Assembly: GCA_946807835.1 (NCBI GenBank)
Contig: OX327702.1
Location: 13,020,001 to 13,084,000 of the forward strand
DNA: 64,000 bases
Source: Ailanthus altissimus
Taxonomy: Eukaryota; Streptophyta; Magnoliopsida; Sapindales; Simaroubaceae
Reading direction: 5' to 3'
Part shown: positions 55,499 to 64,000 of the stretch, piece after piece
Layout of the letters: each line of letters opens with the position of its first letter
How positions within the stretch are numbered: the first letter of the stretch is position 1
Notes under the pieces: generated by a model
Told to the model about the DNA's origin: nothing
Database searches by the model: none
The model's input: only the letters and a program-made list of their open reading frames with translations
Position numbers and translations under genes: made by a program

Positions 55499-56360
55499 CA
55501 CTTGGCCATTCTTGATTCCTTGTGCACTAACAACAAAACCAAGAAACACAAGCTTATCGGTGCAAAATGTGCACTTCTTCAAGTTAGCAAATAACTTCTT
55601 TTTTCTAAGTACATCTAAAACTAATTTTAAATTTATAGCATGATCATCCAATTTTTTGCTATAAATGAGAATATTATCAAAATAAACAACAACAAACCTT
55701 CCTATGAAAGTACGCAAGACATGATTCATTAATCGCATAAAAGTACTTGGTGCATTAGTTAATCCAAATGGCATAACTAACACTCTATAAGCTATATTTC
55801 ATTTTAAAAGTAGTTTTCCATTCATCGCCCTCTTTCATTCTTATTTGATGATACCCACTCTTTAAATCAATCTTGGAAAATACACAAGCACTATGCAACT
55901 CATCTAACATATCATCTAAGCAAGGAACAGGATGATGATACTTCATGATTATATTATTAATTGTTTGAAATCAATGCACATTCTCTACGATCTATCTTTT
56001 TTATGAACCAAAATCACTAGCACGGCGCACAGACCATACTTTCCCTTAGAGACCGCTTTTTATCAATTCATTAACCTGACCTTGTAGCTCATTTGCCTCC
56101 TCGGGATTGCTTCGATAGGCTGATCAGTTTAGAATGGAAGCATTGAGCACGAAATCAATTTGACGTTCAATTCTTTGAATAGGAGGTAAACTAGGTGGAA
56201 TCTCCTCGAAAAAAACATCATCAAATTCTTGCAAAAGAGAAAAAACTGAACTAGGCAGAGATGAGTCAAGTTGGTCAGTGTTTAAATACGCCTCTTTGTA
56301 TGAAAGTACAATCATTGGCTGATTTAAAAGCACCGCTCTTTTTATTTCACCCATTTCTGC
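55499..56360 (-). pseudogene. A6 reverse transcriptase
   Basis: Minus strand from 56354: pre-RT MGEIKRAVLLNQPMIVLSYKEAYLNTDQLDSSL and LLQEFDDVFFEEIPPSLPPIQRIERQIDFVLNAS, open and better than in A1/A5. Then LVKKDR-like damaged block (about 56000), [23 protein letters not shown], and from 55783 [39 protein letters not shown]. The box reads YFDN: the second catalytic Asp is Asn. [10 protein letters not shown] precedes the X3 junction. Confidence 0.88.
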
Positions 56361-56870
56361 TAGAAGTTTGCCTTTCTCTCATTTTTCTTAGCATCTATTT
56401 TTTTTTTCTCTTTCTGATTTTCATTTTTTTTTTCTTTTCTTCACTCTCTTTCTTTTGATCACTCTCTTTTTGTAATCTCACTTGATCTTCATAGACCTGC
56501 TTTGGTGACAAAGGGACTAGAGTGATTGTCCTTTGATTAAACATAAACGAATATTTGTTGGTGAAACCATCGTGCTTAACATGCCAATTAAATTGTCATG
56601 GTCGGCTTAGTAATAAGTGTCTAGCTTGCATCGAAACTACATCACACAGCACTTCATCTTCATATTTTCTAATGCAAAAGGAAACTACCACCAGTTTAGT
56701 TATCCTCACCTCGCTAGTATCATTAAGCCATTGTAATTTGTAAGACTGGGGATGTTTAATTGTTGGTAGCCCTAATTTCTCCACCATTGTAGTACTAGCA
56801 GCATTAGTACAACTACCTCGTCAATAATCACACTACATACATTGTTTTGCACGTGGCATCTAGTATGAAA
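56361..56870 (-). pseudogene. A6 protease and linker
   Basis: Minus strand: active site stretch IIDEGSCTNAASTTMVEKLGLP, then IKHPQSYKLQWLND, SEVRITKLVVVSF, DEVLCDVVSMQARHLLLSRP and the charged linker (KKESEEKKKN-like, 56395-56460). One frame break lies in HLLLSRP. Order and motifs follow A5. Confidence 0.85.
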
Positions 56871-57368
56871 AATGTTTTCTCGTTGGACTTTGTCATCTTC
56901 TTTTATTTGCATACTTAGAACTCTTCTTGCAACCAACAATTCACCTTGGGCAGCGTATTATTCATCATCCACATCCTCCAATGGTGGCATAGATTCGGTG
57001 ACATCTTCATCATCAGATTCAATTTCACCATTATCTCGCAATATCATAACTCTTTTGTTTGGACATTATCTCTCTAATGACCCTTGCCTTGTGTAAGACT
57101 TTGCAATTTTTGGTATAACTTACGGTAGTAATTAACTTGGAACAAACTATCTCCTCATCACGGTTTTCATTTCCTCCCATGTCTTTATTAAATGTAATGT
57201 ATTTTTCTTTCTGTTTAACATTAGTTGATCCCACCAAAAAATTGCATAATTGAAAATTTTAATGGCTATAAGTTTTACCTTTTTAAGCTTGGAATAATTG
57301 TGACAATCAAATACTAATTCTATCTTCTTCTCTAACTCAAGTTAAGCTTCTGGATCATTTTTTCCTTT
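56871..57368 (-). pseudogene. A6 gag C-terminal half
   Basis: Minus strand: ELEKKIELVFDCHNYSKLKKVKL, WWDQLMLNRKK, TWEEMKTVMRR, then a jump from the capsid end to CPNKRVMILRDNGEIESDDEDVTESMPPLEDVDDE, so the zinc knuckle except its last Cys is deleted. Above 57368 gag is fused to the LTR start. Confidence 0.85.
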
Positions 57369-57588
57369 AGACTCCTCTAATTCCATCTACTTTTGATATG
57401 AGGAATTTCTTCTAGATTTTTCCAAAGTTGGAATAACTTCCTTGCACCCTATGAATTTATCTCTGCCAAAATGTTTTGAATCAGACTATTGAGAGTTTTC
57501 TTGAACCTTTTAGCTCGAGCCCTTGTAACTGGACCAACTAGAACTTGAATAGGTTCTACATTCCATTTGTTAGTTGTGCCCTCATCAG
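57369..57588 (-). mobile_element. A6 5' LTR stub
   Basis: On the minus strand it starts at 57588 with TGATGAGGGCACAAC and keeps the pol-tail part (NKWNVEPIQVLVGPVTRARAKRFKKTL). It ends at about 57369 next to gag; the promoter part is gone, so no transcript could start here. Confidence 0.88.
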
Positions 57589-57593
57589 AACCG

Positions 57594-57838
57594 CTTATAT
57601 ATTCTCCAATACTCTTTTTGAGAGTCTAATATCAAAAAGTCTTATGATTGTGAAGTTGGCAAACACTTTAGGAGAGATAAGACTTTGGTATTGATACAAG
57701 AAAAATTTTATTAGCTAAAGATGAAGAAGGATATTCAAAAATATGTGGATAGGTGTAAAATTTATCATGTTGCAAAAAGTCATAGCCAAAATAGTTTTTA
57801 CACTCCGCTTCCATTCGTACAACACCTTGGGAAGATGT
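57594..57838 (+). pseudogene. J1: integrase zinc domain, right of A6
   Basis: Plus strand in shifting frames: a GKHFRRDKTLVLIQ-like block, MKKDIQKYVDRCKIYHVAKSHSQN (second zinc Cys is Tyr), then FYTPLPFVQHLG. This follows the RNase H at 49522-50090 in normal gypsy order, confirming that A6 split one J element. It is cut at 57839 by the A7 LTR. Confidence 0.8.
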
Positions 57839-58633
57839 TGATATGACCCATGTCAAGAAACTGAGAAAGTTGTGGATAAGGACTCCGAGATAATCTAGAA
57901 ATAGATTTGTATGAAACCGCAACCTGTTGCTTATATTAAAGCAAGAAGCCATAATCAATTATAGAAGGATAGATTGATAAATCGAAGTAGAACGCCACAA
58001 AAATTGTTCCAATAAGTTCAAAGAGTTCTAAAAGAACCAAAGAGAATTTTCTTAATGTTGAATGCTTTCCTCTCATCCCTCATGTATTTCTAACACTTAG
58101 GATGCCATCATATACTATAACATTTAATGACAACTTAAAAAAACTACTAACTACCAACTACTACCAACAATTGAGAATTATTTCAAAACTAGATATATCA
58201 ACTTTGCAACTACAACATTAAATGAAATTGCAGGCTTCCCAGAAGCTTTTCACATATGGGTTGTTGCTAGCAACTTGAAATACTTCATAATTGCTTCTAA
58301 AACGTATTGGCCATTAATGAATTGTCCATCCCATCTCCCAACACTTGATGAGTCAACATTGGGTAATCATAAATTTAGGAAACTCTATTTAATCCTCCTA
58401 CTTTGTTATCTAAGTAATTCTTCTAAATTATTCTAAAGCTTGAATCATTATAATCCTACCTTATGTAACATGTGGAACATTTTCCTTGGGTCTACAAAAA
58501 ATTCACTTCAGCCCAAATATTTTGAATCAGTTTGTTGAGAGTTTTCTTGAACCTTTTAACTCGAACCCTTGAAACTGGACAAACTGAAACTTGAATAGGA
58601 TCTGCATTCCATGTTTTAGTTGTGCCCTGGTCA
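57839..58633 (-). mobile_element. A7 3' LTR
   Basis: On the minus strand it runs from TGACCAGGGCACAAC (58633) to GGGTCATATCA (57839), 795 bp; internal gaps relative to other A LTRs. The first five bases of the J1 side, GATGT (57834-57838), would be the TSD, but the other end of A7 is lost. Confidence 0.88.
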
Positions 58634-59757
58634 TTCCCCTTCTCTTGAAATGGATTTATCCTCAAATCATCACCTACATCAAAAGGACTTAAATCAAGAA
58701 CAATGAAAATGGCTCTAACATTGTACTCACCTAGCAAATCCAACTTATATGCATTGTCAATGATGTGCTCAAGGACTTAAAAAGGTCTATCTCTTCTTGG
58801 AAGCAATTTAGATTACCTTTGTACTAGAAATCATTCTTTCCGTATGTGTAACCAAACCCAATCTTTGGGTTCAAAAATCAGCTGTCGATGCCCTTTATTA
58901 GCTTGTTTCATATTACTCCATCCTCTTCTCAATGTTGAGTCTTGCTTTCTCATATATCTACTTTACAAATTTAGCTTTTTTCTTTCAATCTAAGTTAGTA
59001 CGTTCAGACAAAGGTAATGGCGTTAAATCTAATGGAATTAAAAGATTAAAGCCATAAATAATTTCAAATGCTAAAAGCTTAGTAGCAGAATATACAATTA
59101 TAAGCAAACTCAATATGTGGTAAACATTCTTCCCAAGTTTTGATGTTCTATTTAATAATAGTTCTCAATAAAGTAAACAAAGTCTTGTTTACTACTTCGA
59201 TTTGACCATTAGTTTATGGGTGATAATAACAACTTAGTTCCTAACTTACACCATAAAGTCTTCCAAAAGTAACTTAAGAACTTAGCATCTCTGTCCAAAA
59301 CTCTTGTTCTAGACATAGCATGTAATCTTACAATTTTTCTAAAGAACAAATCAGCAACATGTGAAGCATCATCAGTTTTGTGACATGGAATGAAATCTAC
59401 CAACTTAGAAAATCTACCCATAACCAAAAAAATTTAATCCCTACCAGGTTTAGACCTAGGTAAATCTAACAAAAATTCCATGTAAATATTAACCAAGGCT
59501 CTCTGCCAATAGGCAATGGCGTGTACAAACCATAGGGTTGCACTCAAGATTTTGTTTGCCTACCTGTGATTCATCTACCAAAAATTCTCTCAACATCTAT
59601 TTTCATGTGTGGCCAATAGAAGTATTTTTGCAAAATTGCTAAGGTCTTAGTAACTCCAAAGTGTCCCATTAACCCTCCAACATAGGATTCCCTTACTAAC
59701 AAATCATGCAAAAGGCAATTTGGCACACATAATTTATTTTCCCAAAACAAGAAACTT
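58634..59757 (-). pseudogene. A7 integrase and C-terminal module (5' truncated)
   Basis: Minus strand from 59757: linker [16 protein letters not shown], zinc domain RESYVGGLMGHFG (first His is Tyr) and ERIFGR with a stop, core with [23 protein letters not shown] and [21 protein letters not shown], then a deleted HPQTDGQ block, and the GPF module LLGEYNVRAIFIVLDLSPFDVGDD. Stops and gaps are frequent. RNase H and everything upstream are absent. Confidence 0.85.
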
Positions 59758-60185
59758 ATGGGGAACAGTGACACTGTAGCCCACGTGACGAGAAACTTCC
59801 AATAGCCTACAATTATATTTATTGGTTGTTAACAGTTTTATAATTAGTTTTGAAATAAAACTTCAGTATTAGTAATTGTTAGTAGTTTTCATTAATTATG
59901 TTTTAATAAGTGTTGGCATTCTAAGTGTCTTAGTTGTTGGTAGTTAGTAGTTGTAAGTTGTCATTAATTGCTGTAATAAATGCTAGAAATCTCAATAGGT
60001 CTCTATAAATACATGAGAGATAAGGGGGAAGACAGAAGACTTTGTAATTTTAGAAATCAATTATTCAAAAACTTTCCATTTTAATTGGTATTCTACCATT
60101 TGCAATTTGCATTTTTGTTAAATGATATCAACAACTTTCATCTTTGTGAACAAAATCATGACCCATCAACGCTTGTCCTGCATCA
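59758..60185 (+). mobile_element. H2 5' LTR (5' truncated)
   Basis: The end CTTGTCCTGCATCA at 60185 is followed by a perfect primer-binding site. The LTR start is missing where it joins A7. It shares with A and D LTRs the repeated TAGTTGTTGGTAGTTAG type sequence and the CTCTATAAATACATGAGAG promoter region. Confidence 0.82.
60004..60011 (+). promoter_or_regulatory. TATA box of the H2 LTR
   Basis: TATAAATA, about 180 bp before the LTR end. Confidence 0.6.
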
Positions 60186-60186
60186 G

Positions 60187-60199
60187 TGGTATCAGAGCC
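60187..60199 (+). other. H2 primer-binding site (initiator tRNA-Met)
   Basis: TGGTATCAGAGCC, one base after the LTR end. Confidence 0.9.
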
Positions 60200-61260
60200 T
60201 TATCTTGAGATAGCAGGCCCCAGTGACTTGAATGGAAATTGTTTGACTACACTCGAGTAAAGAATGGAAGCATATATGAAAGAATTATAGGAACACATGG
60301 CAGTATTAACCAAAGTAGTTATGAGTTTGATAGTTAATAATCCAGTATAACAAGAATCAATAGCTGCAAGGAGAAGAACACATAGACAGCCACAACCTGC
60401 ACTGATTAATGTCAATTTGATAGAAGAAGTTAAAGATGAGCTTGACGTCAGACCGCAAACAAGAAGAGCAATCATGGGTGAACTAAGAAGGCTAACCATT
60501 TTACCCCTCCAGTTGGTGATTTCGAAGAAGAGAAAATTAAAGGAGAAATTGATGGTGAGTTTCTGCCAAGAGGGAGACAACAGCGCCAACATGATAACTC
60601 TTTCAAGGTAAAAGCTGATTTGCCTAATTTTAATGGTGCTACTCATATAGAATAGTTTTTAGATTGGGAGTATGAGGTAGAGAGTTTCTTTAAGATTTTG
60701 AATGTAAGTCTAGAATATAAAGTAGCTTTAGTGGCCAACAAATTACGTGGGGGTACGGGTGCTTAGTGGCAACGCCATCAAGAAAGTCTAAGTTCAAAAG
60801 GACTGCCACTTGTCCGTCATTAGCATCAAATAAAACACTTTTAAGGGGGCATTTTCTACCATTGGATTATGAATAAACTCTCTCCCAAAAGTTTTAAATT
60901 TACATCAAAGGAATTCGTTCTGTTTCAACTTATACAGAACAGTTTCTAAGGTTGCAAGTTAGATGCAACTTGACAAAAATAGAGGATCAACAAGAAGTTA
61001 AGTATGTTAACGAGTTAAGTTATGGGATCCACAATAGGTTAGCCATGCAACACATATGTTCAATAGATCAAGCACAAAACTTGGCATTGAGGGCTGAGAG
61101 ACTAACAAAAATCATGAGGTATCCAAGGGCACCACCCTATTCCTAAATTGAACCAAACACTAAGCCTACCTATACTACATCTGAGAGCAAGCGTTTAGAG
61201 TCTAAAGGTAAAGAGGTAAGCAAAAGGAAACCTGAGACAAAGGGGAAGGAGATAATGGAT
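60200..61260 (+). pseudogene. H2 gag
   Basis: Plus strand, several frames: an N-terminal helical and Arg-rich region (RRRTHRQPQ), then the capsid core FKVKADLPNFNGATHIE, a TAG, FLDWEYEVESFFKILNVSLEYKVALVANKLRGG, a TAG where WW or WWQ is usual, QRHQESL, then VRCNLTKIEDQQEVKYVNELSYGIHNRLAMQ. A Lys-rich linker leads to the nucleocapsid. The core belongs to a gag type distinct from families A and C. Confidence 0.82.
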
Positions 61261-61960
61261 AGTTCAAAAGGTATTAAATGTTTTAAGTGTAATTAGATAA
61301 GGCACAGATCTAGTGATTGACCTAGACAAAAATTTACCAATGTCACCCAAAGTGAGCTTGAGGAGTACTATGATGAACAAGAAATAGTAGAGGAGGATGG
61401 TGACTTCGAAGTGGCAAAAGAAGATGATGAGGAAGTTGTAATCATTGTAAAGAGGTTGTTATAAACTCCAAAACAACCAGATAAGACACAACGCAAACGC
61501 AACTTAGAAGATAAATGCTTTGTGGCTAACAAAGTGTGTAAATTTGTTATTGATAGTTGTAGTTGTGAGAACCTAGTTTCACAAAGCCTTGTTGAGTATC
61601 TTAAACTTAAAACACAACCATATCTAGCCCCATACATCATTGGTTGGATAAAGAAGGTGCATAGCATGAAAATTACACAACAGTGCTATTTACCATTATC
61701 TTTGAGGAAAACTTACAAATCTAAAGTTCTTTGTGATGTTGTGGAGATGGATGCATGTCATGTGTTACTAGATAGGCCGTGATAGTTTGATGTTGATGCA
61801 ACTCACAAGGGGAGGGACAACACTTATATCTTTACTTAGGATCACAGGCAGATAGTTGTGGTTCTAAACCAACAAGAGAACACTTTGCCAAAAGTGGAGG
61901 AGAAGGCATTATTATTCGTGGTTCTTAGAGAGAATGAGTTTGTGGAGGACATGAAAAGTG
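61261..61960 (+). pseudogene. H2 nucleocapsid and protease
   Basis: The knuckle starts CFKCN but a stop (TAG, 61293) and loss of its last Cys (TGA, 61318-61320) break it. An acidic linker with EEYYDEQEIVEEDGDFEVAKEDDEE follows. The protease is open from 61522 to 61782: FVIDSCSCENLVSQSLVEYLKL, where Cys replaces Gly in the DSG motif, so it is probably dead, then YKSKVLCDVVEMDACHVLLDRP. Confidence 0.85.
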
Positions 61961-62900
61961 CCAAAACCTGTGCTTTTTTAATAGTGAAGGCAACGGAGGA
62001 ACCTATGCAACCTACACCTAAGGAGTTTTAAGGCTTATTGGCAGAATTTGTTGATGTAATGGTAGAACCCACACTGTTGCCTCTAATGCGAGATATTCAA
62101 CATCACATTGATTTTGTTCCTGGAGTTATAGCTTGCCAAATCTGCCCCAATATCATTTAAGTCCAAAGGAACATCAAATCTTGAAGGAGAAGGAGAGGAG
62201 CTGCTATAAAAGGGACATATACAAGAAAGTATTAGTCCTTCTGCTATACCAAAGAAGGATGAAAGTTGGAGGAAGAGTGTGGATAGTCATGCTATCAATA
62301 AAATAACTATAAGGTACCGATTTTCCATCTCTAGACTTAAAGACTTGCTTGATCAGTTGAGTGGTGCTAAAGTATTCACCAAAGATAGATTTATAGAATC
62401 ACCAAATCAAAAATCATGTGGGAGAGACACAGCTTTCAAAACAAAAGATGGGCTATATGATTGGCTAATCATGCCATTTGGGTATTTGAATGCGCCAAGT
62501 ACATTCATGCACCTCATGACCCAGGTACTCAAACCCTTTTATCCCACTTTGTTATTGTCTATTTGATGATATTTTGATCTATAGTAAGAATGTAAAAGAG
62601 CACCTTGATCATATTAGGCAAGTTTTAATTGTATTTAGAAAGAATGAGCTATTTGTAAACTTAAAGAAATGTGTATTTTTAGTAAACAAACAAGAGTTCC
62701 AAGGATTTGTTGTAAGTAATGAGGGAATTCATGTGGATAAAGAAAAGGTGAAAGCTATTAGAGAATGGCCAAAATTGAATACTAAAATAGACGTAAAGAG
62801 TTTCCATGGCATAGCAACTTTCTATCGCAGGTTCGTTAAAAATTTCAGTAACATTATGGCACCCAATATCGATTGCTCAAAGAAAGGTCGATTTCAATAA
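61961..62900 (+). pseudogene. H2 reverse transcriptase
   Basis: Pre-RT GLLAEFVDVMVEP, RDIQHHIDFVPG; then the primer-grip side is broken by stops and shifts to 62279. RT blocks: [31 protein letters not shown], a damaged GYHQIR region, [27 protein letters not shown], then loss of one T turns the YFDD codons out of frame near 62564, and the thumb continues from 62574 (IYSKNVKEHLDH, FLVNKQEFQGFVVSNEGI, SFHGIATFYRRFVKNFSN). Confidence 0.87.
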
Positions 62901-63105
62901 GAAGAAGCTGCTGATCGTAGCTTCAAATTAATCAAGGAAAAATTGACTACAACACATATTCTATGTCTGCCTGACTTTTAAAAAACTTTTGGGATTGAAT
63001 GTGATGCAAACGGGATTGGCATAGAAGCTGTTCTTTCATAAGAAATGATGACCATTACATTCTTTAGCGAGAAGTTAAGTGAAGCAAGATAGAAGTGGTC
63101 AATAT
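62901..63105 (+). pseudogene. H2 RNase H, left of solo LTR B3
   Basis: EEAADRSFKLIKEKLTTTHILCLPDF, then a stop, FGIECDANGIGIEAVLS (catalytic Asp), a TAA, then TFFSEKLSEAR. AATAT at 63101-63105 is the B3 target site. Confidence 0.83.
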
Positions 63106-63417
63106 TGATATGAACCTTGCCAATAATGTGACAAAACCCAGCACCACAATATGAATTGAACTCAAGATCTTCAAGACGCAAGTTTGACGAGTCTTGACCC
63201 TTGAGTAAGCAAACCAAGAACCCAGACTATGGTTGGATATAGGACGCCACACCAAGAAACCCCAAGGACACTTTAAGAATCTAGGTGATAAGTCCGGTTA
63301 TTTGAACGCCACAAGAACAAGCTTGATAAGTTCAAGTCCTTTCAAGAATGAAAGAAGACACAAAAACTCTCAAATTGGTTTTTTTAAAATCTGTCCTCCC
63401 ACTCTCAATCCCCATGG

Positions 63418-63425
63418 TATTTATA
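63418..63425 (-). promoter_or_regulatory. TATA box of solo LTR B3
   Basis: TATAAATA on the minus strand, same context as in B2. Confidence 0.6.
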
Positions 63426-63517
63426 GCGACCATAAGAGATGTCAAGTTATAACTTTCAAATACAAATTTCAAACTTACAACTAATACAACAATTGAAATA
63501 ACAAAATTCAAACTTAA

Positions 63518-63676
63518 TCAAATTTCCAGAAAACATGCCTAAATCAAAGGGATTAGGTTTCCTTGAATATTCAAATCTCCAGAAAATCTGCCTTAATCAA
63601 AGTGATTAGGTTTCCTTGAATAATCAAATCTCCAGAAATTCTGCCTTAATCAAAGTGATTAGGTTTCTTTGAATCT
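63518..63676. repeat. 53-bp tandem repeat in LTR B3, three units
   Basis: Units at 63518-63570, 63571-63623 and 63624-63676, sharing CAGAAAA or CAGAAAT, ATCAAAG and GATTAGGTTTC. Confidence 0.92.
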
Positions 63677-63915
63677 GATTTAGACTTATTTGAAATGTAT
63701 TTGGGCTTATGCTAGGCCTCTATGTGTTTGCCCTCCCACAAACTTGTTAAATCAGCCCATTTAATGCTTCTTTAAATTGCTTGGCTCTAAGTCTTGTTAT
63801 TGGCCCATTTAGCAAACTTAATGTATCATGTGATTGATGGACTTGAGCCCTTCCAAGCCCACGTGCGAGTTCTTTCTCTTGTATGCGTATAGGCTGTGCA
63901 GTGTCGTTTGCATCA

Positions 63916-64000
63916 AATATATCAACAAGAAATCTATGTTGTGTTCCATGATCTAAAGACGTGGGAAGCAAATCTTTTGCCTAAAGAATTCATTGTCAAC
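63916..64000 (+). pseudogene. H2 RNase H, right of B3, cut by the window end
   Basis: After the TSD, RNase H continues: VVFHDLKTWEANLLPKEFIVN in one frame, corresponding to the [17 protein letters not shown] block of relatives. The rest lies outside the window. Confidence 0.8.

Larger units (their letters stand above)
50091..57588 (-). mobile_element. A6: family A element with nested solo LTR X3
   Basis: It starts at 50091 with the A LTR end (TGATACGATCC read on plus) and ends at 57588 with an A LTR start (CCTCATCA on plus). The perfect TSD GAACC lies at 50086-50090 and 57589-57593. Inside, pol runs on the minus strand and is interrupted by X3. The 5' LTR keeps only about its first 220 bp; the rest of it, the leader and the gag start are deleted. 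Confidence 0.92.
63106..63915 (-). mobile_element. B3: solo LTR of gypsy family B
   Basis: On the minus strand it runs from TGATGCAAACGACACTG (63915) to GGTTCATATCA (63106), 810 bp. The TSD AATAT is perfect (63101-63105 and 63916-63920), and the H2 RNase H reads on across it. It matches B2 along its length apart from the number of 53-bp repeats. The LTR start carries the pol tail frame (EKELARGLGRAQVHQSHDTLSLLNGPITRLRAKQ). Confidence 0.95.

Noticed and set aside
1..64000. Integrated pararetrovirus (caulimovirus-like) origin for the RT sequences
   Set aside because: The RTs are accompanied by integrases, LTR ends, polypurine tracts and 5-bp TSDs; these are LTR retrotransposons. No movement-protein or caulimovirus coat motif was seen.

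Overview
The window is from a flowering-plant nuclear genome and consists almost wholly of nested, decayed LTR retrotransposons. The evidence is plant-type Ty3/gypsy and Ty1/copia polyproteins, primer-binding sites matching the 3' end of initiator tRNA-Met, LTR pairs and solo LTRs with 5-bp target-site duplications (TSDs), and AT-rich intergenic sequence. I found no host gene, tRNA, rRNA or CRISPR. The species cannot be named from this sequence. Such density of dead elements is typical of pericentromeric or other gene-poor heterochromatin (inference). Family letters A-J and X are my own labels.

Families. A, B, C, D, G and H are related gypsy families with LTRs of about 0.65-0.9 kb that start TGAT and end CA. 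In A-D, pol runs through the polypurine tract (PPT) into the 3' LTR. X is a second gypsy type, Tekay/Del-like, with 2.75-kb LTRs. E is Ty1/copia with long LTRs starting TGTTGG and ending CCAACA. F and J are gypsy remnants whose LTRs I could not fully delimit.

Layout. 1-4145: degraded B1 with solo LTR X1 inside its LTR, then an inverted integrase scrap. 4146-14265: A1, split by the structurally complete element C1 (4491-10623, TSD CAAAA). 14266-18207: rearranged A fragments (A2, A3, A4) in both orientations. 18208-18780: a D/F-like LTR. 18781-28100: a copia LTR (E1) split by the LTR-bounded element A5 (19251-27898), which itself contains copia LTR E2 and an inverted-repeat cluster in its integrase. 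28100-34167: gypsy F1 split by the deletion derivative D1 (29295-32794, TSD GTAAC). 34168-35345: a D LTR scrap and a C-LTR fold-back. 35346-37611: copia E3, RNase H plus LTR, interrupted by solo LTR B2 (TSD CTGAC). 37612-45003: Tekay-like X2. 45004-49521: copia LTR E4 and gypsy G1. 49522-57838: gypsy J1, split by A6 (TSD GAACC), which holds solo LTR X3. 57839-59757: truncated A7. 59758-64000: gypsy H2, with solo LTR B3 (TSD AATAT) in its RNase H region.

No element here is coding-competent: every pol carries stops, frameshifts or deletions. C1 is the least decayed; its two LTRs differ at about 35 of 707 positions by hand count. The window records layered insertion, LTR-LTR recombination to solo LTRs, and deletion or fold-back rearrangement at element junctions. 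I did not find a new functional system. The best leads are the pol-into-LTR architecture, the inverted-repeat structures that could fold into hairpin RNA, and a set of defects shared by A1 and A5.
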